From the NCBI GenBank assembly GCA_900765105.1, contig CAAFQM010000292.1:1-8422 (forward strand): 8,422 nucleotides of DNA, in the 5' to 3' direction. Below the pieces are notes generated by a model. That model was not told the origin of the DNA, made no database searches, and saw only the letters and a list, made by a program, of their open reading frames with translations. Source of the DNA: an uncultured Faecalibacterium sp. GTDB taxonomy: Bacteria; Bacillota; Clostridia; Oscillospirales; Ruminococcaceae. Below, piece by piece: positions 1-5,410 of the stretch (within the stretch, counting starts at the first letter, position 1; each line of letters opens with the position of its first letter). Both the position numbers and the translations under genes were made by a program.

Positions 1-794
1 CCGCAGATGAACAGGATGTTGGTGGTGTCGATCTGGATGAACTCCTGCTGCGGGTGCTTGCGGCCGCCCTGCGGCGGCACGTTGCTGACCGTGCCCTCGA
101 GGATCTTCAGCAGAGCCTGCTGCACACCCTCACCGCCCACATCGCGGGTGATGGAGGGGTTCTCGCTCTTGCGGGTGATCTTATCGATTTCGTCGATATA
201 GATGATGCCCACCTGTGCTTTCTGCACGTCAAAATCCGCTGCCTGCAGCAGCTTGAGCAGGATGTTCTCCACATCTTCGCCCACATAGCCGGCCTCGGTG
301 AGGGTGGTGGCATCTGCAATGGCGAAGGGCACGCCCAGCATCTTTGCCAGAGTCTGCGCCAGCAGGGTCTTGCCCACGCCGGAGGGACCCAGCAGCAGGA
401 CATTGGACTTCTGCAGCTCCACATCGCCGCCCTGACCGCTCAGGATGCGCTTATAGTGGTTGTACACCGAAACCGCCAGCACGCGCTTAGCTTCGTCCTG
501 ACCGATGACATACTGATCCAGACCGTCCTTGATTTCAGCCGGGGTCAGGATGTTGATGTCCAGATCCGGCGCTGCAGGCTGGATGTGTGCGCGGTTTGCG
601 CCTGCCCGGCCCGGGCGGGCCTTGGGCTGATCCGGCTTGTCGGAAAGCAGGTCGTGGCACAGGCCGATGCATTCGCTGCAGATATTGACACCGGGGCCAA
701 TGATCATCCGCTCTACTTCATCCTGATGCTTTCCACAGAAGCTGCAGACCAGATCCTTTTCGTTTTTATCTCTGCCGGAGTTGTTATTTGCCAT
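1..794 (-). CDS. clpX: ClpX, ATP-dependent unfoldase subunit of ClpXP (partial, C-terminus outside window)
   Basis: ClpX is the AAA+ hexamer that recognises, unfolds and threads substrates into ClpP in the cytosol. The first 264 residues are visible; the rest is cut by the left edge. The N-terminal zinc-binding domain has its four cysteines at C17, C20, C39 and C42. A proline/alanine-rich linker covers about residues 53-78. The AAA+ core follows, with Walker A GPSGVGKT at 136-143, the pore-1 loop GYVG at 169-172, Walker B IIYIDE at 197-202 and the RKH loop at 245-247 (GGRKHPQQEF). Sensor 2 and the IGF loop that docks on ClpP would lie outside the window. The ATG at 794 is preceded by AAGGA at 804-808 with 9-base spacing. 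It lies 43 bases downstream of the clpP stop with no promoter or terminator visible between them, so the two are probably co-transcribed. Identification is secure. Confidence 0.97.
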   Translation of the reverse strand, partial: MANNNSGRDKNEKDLVCSFCGKHQDEVERMIIGPGVNICSECIGLCHDLLSDKPDQPKARPGRAGANRAHIQPAAPDLDINILTPAEIKDGLDQYVIGQDEAKRVLAVSVYNHYKRILSGQGGDVELQKSNVLLLGPSGVGKTLLAQTLAKMLGVPFAIADATTLTEAGYVGEDVENILLKLLQAADFDVQKAQVGIIYIDEIDKITRKSENPSITRDVGGEGVQQALLKILEGTVSNVPPQGGRKHPQQEFIQIDTTNILFIC

Positions 795-803
795 AACTGT
801 TTT

Positions 804-808
804 TCCTT
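804..808 (-). promoter_or_regulatory. Ribosome binding site of clpX
   Basis: AAGGA on the minus strand, 9 bases before the clpX ATG. It is weaker than the AGGAGG of clpP, which may set a lower ClpX yield from a shared message (inference). Confidence 0.6.
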
Positions 809-837
809 ATCCTGGATAGATTGTTTCAACGGGCGGC

Positions 838-1434
838 TCAGCGATGGGCGATGACCTCATCGATCAGGCCGTAGGCCTTGGCTTCCTGCGGGGTCATATA
901 ATGATCGCGCTCGGTGTCCAGCTGGATCTGCTCCAGCGGCTGGCCGGTATACTCGCTGAGCATACGGTTCATCTTTTCACGGATATGCACCATGTGCTCG
1001 GCGTGGATCTTGATATCGGTGGTCTGGCCGGAAAGGCCGCCGCCCTGACCGCCGATGAGCGGCTGGTGGATCAGGATCTCCGAGTTGGGCAGTGCAAAGC
1101 GCTTGCCCTTGGTGCCGCTGGCCAGCAGGAAAGCACCCATGGAAGCAGCCATGCCCATGCAGATGGTGGAAACATCGCACTTGATATACTGCATGGTGTC
1201 ATGGATGGCCATGCCGGCGCTGATGGAGCCGCCGGGGCTGTTGATATACAGGCTGATATCCTTGTCCGGGTCCTGCCCTTCCAGATACAGCAGCTGTGCC
1301 ACCACGAGGCTGGCGGAGGGGTCGTTGACATCCTCGCTCAGAACGATGATACGGTCGTTCAGCAGACGGGAGAAAATATCGTAGGAACGCTCCCCGTGCG
1401 CCGACTGCTCGACAACGTAAGGAACAAAACTCAT
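838..1434 (-). CDS. clpP: ClpP, ATP-dependent Clp protease proteolytic subunit
   Basis: ClpP is the tetradecameric serine protease that degrades polypeptides fed by ClpX or other Clp ATPases. The protein has 198 residues, normal for the family. The catalytic triad is complete: S98 in GMAASMGA, H123 in ILIHQP and D177 in TERD. The N-terminal axial-loop segment MSFVPYVVEQ matches the processed form of Gram-positive ClpP, with no long propeptide. Between the catalytic His and the handle helix the sequence reads HQPLIGGQGGGLSGQTTDI. This is five residues longer than the HQPLGGAQGQATEI type recalled for Staphylococcus aureus, and the extra residues are glycine-rich. The start is the ATG at 1434, with AGGAGG at 1443-1448 eight bases upstream. 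clpX follows 43 bases downstream. tig lies upstream across a 146-base gap holding a perfect inverted repeat. No CtsR-type tandem operator is visible there. Confidence 0.97.
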   Translation of the reverse strand: MSFVPYVVEQSAHGERSYDIFSRLLNDRIIVLSEDVNDPSASLVVAQLLYLEGQDPDKDISLYINSPGGSISAGMAIHDTMQYIKCDVSTICMGMAASMGAFLLASGTKGKRFALPNSEILIHQPLIGGQGGGLSGQTTDIKIHAEHMVHIREKMNRMLSEYTGQPLEQIQLDTERDHYMTPQEAKAYGLIDEVIAHR

Positions 1435-1442
1435 AAAGTTCG

Positions 1443-1448
1443 CCTCCT
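1443..1448 (-). promoter_or_regulatory. Ribosome binding site of clpP
   Basis: Full AGGAGG on the minus strand with 8-base spacing to the clpP ATG. It supports this start and predicts strong translation. Confidence 0.85.
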
Positions 1449-1457
1449 GAAATGGAA

Positions 1458-1463
1458 TATAGT
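1458..1463 (-). promoter_or_regulatory. Possible -10 box of a clpP promoter (weak)
   Basis: TACTAT on the minus strand (overlapped by TATATT three bases later) lies between the inverted repeat and the clpP ribosome binding site. No good -35 is found 16-18 bases upstream. That position falls in the clpP-proximal arm of the inverted repeat. Transcription would start only a few bases before the Shine-Dalgarno. clpP may instead be read mainly from the tig promoter. Confidence 0.3.
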
Positions 1464-1469
1464 ATTTGC

Positions 1470-1520
1470 AAAATTGACCGATACGGTTTCCCTGCCGGTT
1501 CTGCCGTATCGGTCAATTTT
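1470..1520 (-). repeat. Perfect 17-bp inverted repeat with 17-base spacer in the tig-clpP gap
   Basis: The arms AAAATTGACCGATACGG (1470-1486) and CCGTATCGGTCAATTTT (1504-1520) are exactly complementary, separated by 17 bases. In the tig-to-clpP message this folds into a very stable hairpin with an A-run at the base of one arm and a U-run at the end of the other, as in bidirectional intrinsic terminators. However, the U-run is only four long, is separated from the GC-rich part by CAA, and is followed by GC, so termination may be partial. Each arm also contains a small CCG-N3-CGG palindrome. The clpP-proximal arm sits where a clpP -35 box would be expected, so an operator role is an alternative. 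Strand is given as that of the flanking genes. Confidence 0.85.
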
Positions 1521-1534
1521 AACAACCTTTGCTA

Positions 1535-1562
1535 TAAAGCGTGCAGCATGCCGTCCGCTTTA
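1535..1562 (-). other. Small inverted repeat just downstream of tig
   Basis: TAAAGC (1535-1540) and GCTTTA (1557-1562) are perfect complements around a 16-base loop containing GCATGC, beginning 19 bases after the tig stop. There is no U-tract after it, so it is not a convincing terminator. It may protect a 3' end or may be chance. Confidence 0.3.
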
Positions 1563-1580
1563 CAAAGACCGGCGCGCCAA

Positions 1581-2897
1581 TTACTCAGCGTCAGCGGCCT
1601 TCTCGGCTTCGGCAGGCTTCTCCACGATGTTTGCGTGGCTCTTGATGAAGTCGATTGCCTTGTTGATGGCCAGATCCTTCTTCAGGTCGTCAACGTTGAC
1701 CAGCTCACGGACCTTGTCCTCTTCCATCTTGTACTGGTCAGCGATACGCTTGATCTCAGCGGAAACTTCCTCCTCGGAAGCCTCAATGTTCTCAGCAGCG
1801 GCAACAGTCTCCAGAGCCAGACGGATCTTGACCTGCTTCTCAGCCTGCGGCATGAAGGAAGCACGGAACTGCTCCACGGTCTGGCCCATATACTTCAGGT
1901 AGTCCTCGAGGCGCAGACCCTGCTGCTCCACACGGAATGCAAAGTCGTTGACCATCTCGTCCATGCGGGCATCGTACATGGCCTGGGGGATCTCGCCCTC
2001 CATGCTCTCGACGACCTGATCGACCAGAGCATTCTCGACAGCCAGATCATCCTGCTTGTCCAGCTGCTCCTGATTGTTCTTGCGGATGGACTCCTTGAAC
2101 TCTTCCAGAGTGTCGTACTCGGAGCAGTCCTTTGCCAGCTCGTCATCCAGAGCGGGCAGCTCCTTGTACTTCACTTCGTGCAGCTTGATCTTGAAGACAG
2201 CTTCCTTGCCGGCCAGCTCAGCAGCCTGATACTCGGTGGGGAAGGTGACGTTCACATCGAACTCTTCGCCAGCGGAATGGCCGACGATCTGGTCCTCGAA
2301 GCCGGGGATGAAGCTGCCGCTGCCCAGGGTCAGGCTGTAGTGCTCAGCCTTGCCGCCCTCGAATGCGACGCCGTCCACAAAGCCCTCGAAGTCGATATCA
2401 ACGATATCGCCGTTCTCAGCAGCACCCTCACGGGTCAGCTCGCGGGCGTTGCGCTCCTGCACACGCTTCAGCTCGGCCTCAACAGCCTCATCGGAAACAG
2501 TATGGACAGTCTTCTCAGCGGTCAGACCGTTGTAGTTGCCGACCTTGACTTCAGGCTTGACAGCGACCTTGACGGTCAGGGTCACGCCGTTGGTCTCGTC
2601 TGCGGAATCGACAGTGACCTCAGGACGGCCGACCGGCTCGACGTTTGCTTCCTTGACAGCAGCCTCGAAAGCCTCGGGGAACAGCTCGTTGATGGCGTCG
2701 TAGGTAAAGACGTCGGCACCGTACATCTGCTCGATCAGCTTGCGGGGAGCCTTGCCCTTGCGGAAGCCGGGAACAGCGTACTTCTTGCCTTCCTTCTTGA
2801 AAACATCGGCAGTGGCCTTCTTGAAAGCCTCTGCATCGATGGAGAACTGCAGCTCTGCCATGCTCTTCTCGAGCTTTTCACACTTGATGAAATTCAT
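1581..2897 (-). CDS. tig: Trigger factor, ribosome-bound chaperone and peptidyl-prolyl isomerase
   Basis: Trigger factor binds near the ribosome exit tunnel and shields nascent chains. The protein has 438 residues, close to the usual 430. The N-terminal ribosome-binding domain carries the signature GFRKGKAP at 44-51. An FKBP-like isomerase domain spans about 163-245, beginning GDIVDIDFEGFVDG and including GSGSFIPGFED. The remaining helical part forms the C-terminal chaperone arms and ends in an acidic, alanine-rich tail (KPAEAEKAADAE). I chose the ATG at 2897, giving MNFIKCEKLEK. GGAGG at 2906-2910 lies exactly 8 bases upstream, whereas an in-frame GTG at 2912 would put the Shine-Dalgarno inside the gene. 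The codons strongly favour GC-ending, highly expressed forms. Upstream are an extended -10 promoter and a leader of about 138 bases. clpP follows downstream, an arrangement also known in many other bacteria. Confidence 0.97.
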   Translation of the reverse strand: MNFIKCEKLEKSMAELQFSIDAEAFKKATADVFKKEGKKYAVPGFRKGKAPRKLIEQMYGADVFTYDAINELFPEAFEAAVKEANVEPVGRPEVTVDSADETNGVTLTVKVAVKPEVKVGNYNGLTAEKTVHTVSDEAVEAELKRVQERNARELTREGAAENGDIVDIDFEGFVDGVAFEGGKAEHYSLTLGSGSFIPGFEDQIVGHSAGEEFDVNVTFPTEYQAAELAGKEAVFKIKLHEVKYKELPALDDELAKDCSEYDTLEEFKESIRKNNQEQLDKQDDLAVENALVDQVVESMEGEIPQAMYDARMDEMVNDFAFRVEQQGLRLEDYLKYMGQTVEQFRASFMPQAEKQVKIRLALETVAAAENIEASEEEVSAEIKRIADQYKMEEDKVRELVNVDDLKKDLAINKAIDFIKSHANIVEKPAEAEKAADAE

Positions 2898-2905
2898 TTG
2901 TTTTT

Positions 2906-2910
2906 CCTCC
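2906..2910 (-). promoter_or_regulatory. Ribosome binding site that decides the tig start
   Basis: GGAGG on the minus strand, 8 bases before the ATG at 2897. Its position inside the longer open frame (GTG at 2912) argues against the longer start. Confidence 0.85.
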
Positions 2911-2924
2911 ACTCAAAAATTCTA

Positions 2925-2955
2925 TTGCCCGGGCAGGAAGTTTTTGCCCTTGCAA
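2925..2955 (-). other. Two-part hairpin in the tig leader
   Basis: On the minus strand the outer pairing TTGC/GCAA and the inner pairing GGGCA/TGCCC enclose a 9-base loop (AAAACTTCC), with an AA/GG internal mismatch between the two stems. It ends 15 bases before the tig Shine-Dalgarno. No U-tract follows, so it is not a terminator. A role in message stability or translation is only inference. Confidence 0.4.
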
Positions 2956-3041
2956 CCGCGCACTGCGTCCTGGATCAGCTTGCTTTTGCAATATGCGGGG
3001 ACGCGCGCGCTCTATTGGGTGCAACAATCGCGTCAAAACTT

Positions 3042-3070
3042 ATTATAGCACGCTCTTGACACAATTGCCA
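3042..3070 (-). promoter_or_regulatory. Promoter of tig (extended -10)
   Basis: The minus strand carries TGCTATAAT (3042-3050), a perfect -10 TATAAT with the extended TGn element. TGGCAA at 3065-3070 is a poor -35 (3 of 6 matches to TTGACA) at 17-base spacing. The predicted start near 3035 leaves a leader of about 138 bases. It lies in an AT-rich pocket after the phosphoesterase stop, so tig, and perhaps clpP-clpX, can be expressed apart from the genes upstream. Confidence 0.75.
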
Positions 3071-3081
3071 GCCCAAATTGT
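3061..3081. promoter_or_regulatory. Palindrome overlapping the tig -35 region, possible operator
   Basis: ACAATT (3061-3066) and AATTGT (3076-3081) are perfect complements separated by 9 bases. The left arm and spacer cover the putative -35 at 3065-3070. The 21-base symmetric layout is the size bound by many dimeric repressors, but no regulator can be named. It could also be chance in AT-rich DNA. Confidence 0.4.
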
Positions 3082-3114
3082 TAATTTTTATTGGTTTTGC
3101 CTGTTCAAATGCGC

Positions 3115-3798
3115 TCAATTGATGCGATACGGGCAGAACCGCAGCCCATCGGCGCTGACGAGCTTGTACCGGATACCGTCCACATCCCCCTGCACCGCAT
3201 AGCGGATGGCGTTGCCGTGCAGGTGGCCGTAGTAGCAGGTGCGGATGCCGTACTCCTTGAGCGTGGCCACGATCTCCGGGGCGCTGGTGCCGGTGTAGAC
3301 CGGCGGATAATGCAGGAACACCAGCTTTTCCAGCCCCGGCTCGGCGGCATCCAGACTCATGCGCAGGCGGCCGATCTCGCGGTTCATCACCTTTTCGTCA
3401 TGTGCCTCGCCCACATCGAACAGCCACCCGCGGGTGCCGCAGACGGCATAGCCCTCCACGCTGTAGGAGTTGTTGTGCAGGATGTGCAGGGTGTCGAAGC
3501 CCTCTGCCTTGAGGTAGGCATTCATCTTATTGGCGGTGGACCACCAGTAGTCGTGGTTGCCCTTCATGATGATCTTCTGCCCCGGCAGGGACTGCAGAAA
3601 GGCAAAGTCCTTGCGGGTATCAGTCAGGCGCATGGCCCAGCTGATATCGCCCGCCAGAACGATGGTATCCTCCGGCGTGATAAGTTTGCGCCAGTTTTTT
3701 TCCAGACGTTCCACATAGTCATTCCAGCCCGGGAAGATATCCATCGGCTTGGAAGCGCCCAGAGAGAGATGAGGGTCGCCAAGCACAAAAAGTGCCAT
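3115..3798 (-). CDS. Calcineurin-like metallophosphoesterase, substrate unknown
   Basis: This 227-residue protein has the full set of metallophosphoesterase metal-binding motifs: GDPHL (D8, H10), GDISW (D51), GNHD (N81, H82, D83), H163 in FLHYPP, and GHLHG (H192, H194). These coordinate a two-metal centre that hydrolyses phosphoester bonds. The GDPHLS start, GDISWAM and GNHDYWW wording is like a small uncharacterised bacterial group of predicted phosphohydrolases (COG1768-type, from memory). No signal peptide or membrane segment is visible, so it is probably cytosolic. The ATG at 3798 has AGGAG at 3806-3810 with 7-base spacing. It starts 34 bases after the thrC stop and is probably co-transcribed with thrC. 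No strong terminator follows before the tig promoter. The fold and metal site are secure; the substrate cannot be told from sequence or from thrC as neighbour. Confidence 0.88.
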   Translation of the reverse strand: MALFVLGDPHLSLGASKPMDIFPGWNDYVERLEKNWRKLITPEDTIVLAGDISWAMRLTDTRKDFAFLQSLPGQKIIMKGNHDYWWSTANKMNAYLKAEGFDTLHILHNNSYSVEGYAVCGTRGWLFDVGEAHDEKVMNREIGRLRMSLDAAEPGLEKLVFLHYPPVYTGTSAPEIVATLKEYGIRTCYYGHLHGNAIRYAVQGDVDGIRYKLVSADGLRFCPYRIN

Positions 3799-3805
3799 GT
3801 TTTTA

Positions 3806-3834
3806 CTCCTGTTCTAAATGCAGCAGGATGCATT
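3806..3834 (-). promoter_or_regulatory. Hairpin and ribosome binding site at the thrC-phosphoesterase junction
   Basis: On the minus strand AATGCA and TGCATT (3829-3834 and 3817-3822) pair around the loop TCCTGC; the stem includes part of the thrC stop codon. The loop bases TCCTG are also complementary to CAGGA within the following Shine-Dalgarno (CAGGAG, 3806-3811). Two alternative folds are therefore possible, one of which hides the ribosome binding site. Ribosomes finishing thrC would melt this stretch. The pairing is seen; the regulatory meaning is inference. Confidence 0.35.
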
Positions 3835-5293
3835 ATTCCTGATAGCCCAGCGCCACCTCGGCAATCTGTGCAGGATCGATCACGGTGCTGAATCGCTCCG
3901 GCTTTTGGCGCAGGCCGGCAAGGCTTGCCGGTGCGGTGTGCGCAGAGACTGCTTCCAGCTGCTGCATTGCTTCGAAATCATTTTCCGGTGCGTCCTTGCC
4001 CAGAGCAGCCAAAACACTGCGCGGGAACTTGAAAGGCGAAGCAGTGGACAGCACCACCATGGGCACGCCTTCGCGCTTTTTCTGCGCCGCTACATGGAAC
4101 GCCACAGCAGTATGGGTATCGCACAGGTAGTTGTCCTTTTCATAGCGGGTGCGGATCTCTGCTGCCACTTCAGCTTCGCTGCTCCAGCCGCAGGAGAAAG
4201 TCCCCTGTATGGCGGCCAACGTTTCGGGACGCACGGTGTAGCCGCCGGTCTCGGCAAGGTTCTTCATCAGGCCAGCCACCTCGGTGTCGCTGCCGGTAAC
4301 ATGGTACAGCAGGCGTTCCAGATTGGAGGACACCAGAATGTCCATGCTGGGCGAAGTGGTCTTGAAGAACTCCCGCTTTGCGGTATAAGTACCGGTGGTG
4401 AGGAAATCGGTCAGCACGTTATTCTCGTTGGAGGCGCAGACCAGCTTGCCCACGGGCAGACCCATGCGCTTTGCGTAGTAGCCTGCGAGAATATCGCCGA
4501 AGTTACCGGTGGGCACGCAGAAGTCCACCTCGTCGCCGAAGGTGATCTTACCTGCCTTGAGCAGCTGGGCATAGGCGGCAAAGTAGTAGACGATCTGCGG
4601 CACAAGGCGACCCCAGTTGATGGAGTTGGCGCTGGACAGGCGGATATCCCGCTTTGCCAGCTCCGCCGCGATGGCAGCATCGCCAAAGACCTTCTTCACG
4701 CCGGTCTGGGCATCGTCAAAGTTGCCGCGCACGGCGTACACCGCCACATTGGCACCCTCCTGCGTTGCCATCTGCAGGCGCTGGATCTCGCTGGTGCCGC
4801 CGGTGGGGTAGAACACAGCAATCTCCACACCGGGAATATCGTGGTAGCCGTCCAGCGCAGCCTTGCCGGTATCGCCGCTGGTAGCCACCAGGATCAGGGT
4901 CTTTTCGGTTCGGCCCAGATTCTTTTTGGCTTCCACCAGCAGTTTCGGCATCAGCTGCAGGGCATAATCCTTGAAAGCGCAGGTCGGGCCGTGCCACAGC
5001 TCCAGCGCATAAGTTTCCCCTTCCACCGGCGCAAGATACCCGGCCTTGCCGCCGAACGCATCGCCATAGGTTCTGCGGGTGGCTTCTGTCAGAAAATCCT
5101 GTGAATAATCGGTCAGATATTCCTTGATGACGGCAGCCGCCATGGCCGGATAATCCAGCTCGCACAGTGCCTTTATATCCACCTGCGGGAAGCTTTCCGG
5201 CACAAACAGGCCGCCCTCATTGGACAGGCCCTGCGCGATTGCTTCCGAAGAAGTCACTCTGCGGCTGTGGTCTCTGGTACTGAAAAACTGCAT
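3833..5293 (-). CDS. thrC: Threonine synthase (PLP-dependent)
   Basis: Threonine synthase converts O-phospho-L-homoserine to L-threonine and phosphate, the last step of threonine synthesis. The protein has 486 residues, fitting the longer threonine synthase type. The N-terminus, MQFFSTRD then SSEAIAQGLSNEGGLFVPE, is typical. The PLP Schiff-base lysine is K108 in HGPTCAFKD. Further hallmarks are the phosphate-binding VATSGDTGKAALDG, SANSINWGRLVPQIVYY, and PTGNFGDILAGYYAKRMG followed by SNENNVLTDF. I chose the ATG at 5293 because GGAG at 5302-5305 lies 8 bases upstream and the family start motif begins here. A frame 36 codons longer (ATG at 5401) would overlap yraN and adds residues unlike the family. 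A 100-base hairpin-rich leader separates it from yraN, and a candidate promoter lies inside yraN. No hom or thrB is adjacent, so the pathway is split in this genome. Confidence 0.96.
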   Translation of the reverse strand: MQFFSTRDHSRRVTSSEAIAQGLSNEGGLFVPESFPQVDIKALCELDYPAMAAAVIKEYLTDYSQDFLTEATRRTYGDAFGGKAGYLAPVEGETYALELWHGPTCAFKDYALQLMPKLLVEAKKNLGRTEKTLILVATSGDTGKAALDGYHDIPGVEIAVFYPTGGTSEIQRLQMATQEGANVAVYAVRGNFDDAQTGVKKVFGDAAIAAELAKRDIRLSSANSINWGRLVPQIVYYFAAYAQLLKAGKITFGDEVDFCVPTGNFGDILAGYYAKRMGLPVGKLVCASNENNVLTDFLTTGTYTAKREFFKTTSPSMDILVSSNLERLLYHVTGSDTEVAGLMKNLAETGGYTVRPETLAAIQGTFSCGWSSEAEVAAEIRTRYEKDNYLCDTHTAVAFHVAAQKKREGVPMVVLSTASPFKFPRSVLAALGKDAPENDFEAMQQLEAVSAHTAPASLAGLRQKPERFSTVIDPAQIAEVALGYQE

Positions 5294-5301
5294 AGTTTTC
5301 G

Positions 5302-5305
5302 CTCC
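5302..5305 (-). promoter_or_regulatory. Ribosome binding site that decides the thrC start
   Basis: AAGGAGC on the minus strand places GGAG 8 bases before the ATG at 5293. This supports the shorter thrC product over the 36-codon extension. Confidence 0.8.
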
Positions 5306-5317
5306 TTTTTCGCCGTA

Positions 5318-5410
5318 GAACGCCAGAATTGCGTTCCTGCTGCTGCGGCAGGGAGGGTTCCCTGCCCGTACATTTCCCACCGGAGCGCTTACTTTATGCA
5401 AGGAAAGCGC
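5318..5410 (-). other. Three consecutive hairpins in the thrC leader
   Basis: In order of transcription there are three perfect stems. The first is GCGCTT/AAGCGC (5405-5410 with 5385-5390, 14-base loop), spanning the yraN stop. The second is GGCAGGG/CCCTGCC (5360-5366 with 5347-5353, 6-base loop). The third is GAACGC/GCGTTC (5331-5336 with 5318-5323, 7-base loop). The second is the strongest, but none is followed by a U-tract, and the conserved T-box core is not seen. The third ends 12 bases before the thrC Shine-Dalgarno. The leader may control thrC translation or separate it from yraN by processing; both are inference. Confidence 0.5.

Noticed and set aside
1504..1520. Possible CtsR box (GGTCAA) upstream of clpP
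   Set aside because: CtsR sites are tandem heptads a few bases apart. Here GGTCAA occurs once per arm in inverted orientation more than 25 bases apart, as part of a longer perfect repeat.
1452..3059. A 535-codon open frame on the plus strand opposite tig
   Set aside because: It is antisense to a secure tig gene. Its leucine- and serine-rich translation is what GC-biased codons of the true gene give in the complementary frame, and it has no recognisable domain or good ribosome binding site.
3082..3114. Terminator after the phosphoesterase
   Set aside because: The stretch is AT-rich, but I find only 4-bp complementarities and no GC-rich stem followed by a U-tract, so read-through into tig cannot be excluded.
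3818..5104. A 428-codon plus-strand frame opposite thrC, and similar long plus-strand frames opposite clpX, clpP, rnhB, rbgA and lepB
   Set aside because: All lie opposite well-supported genes, have no family motifs, and are explained by codon bias with few stop codons in that frame.
5294..5393. T-box riboswitch in the thrC leader
   Set aside because: The 100-base gap is too short, the conserved T-box core was not found, and there is no terminator/antiterminator with a U-tract.
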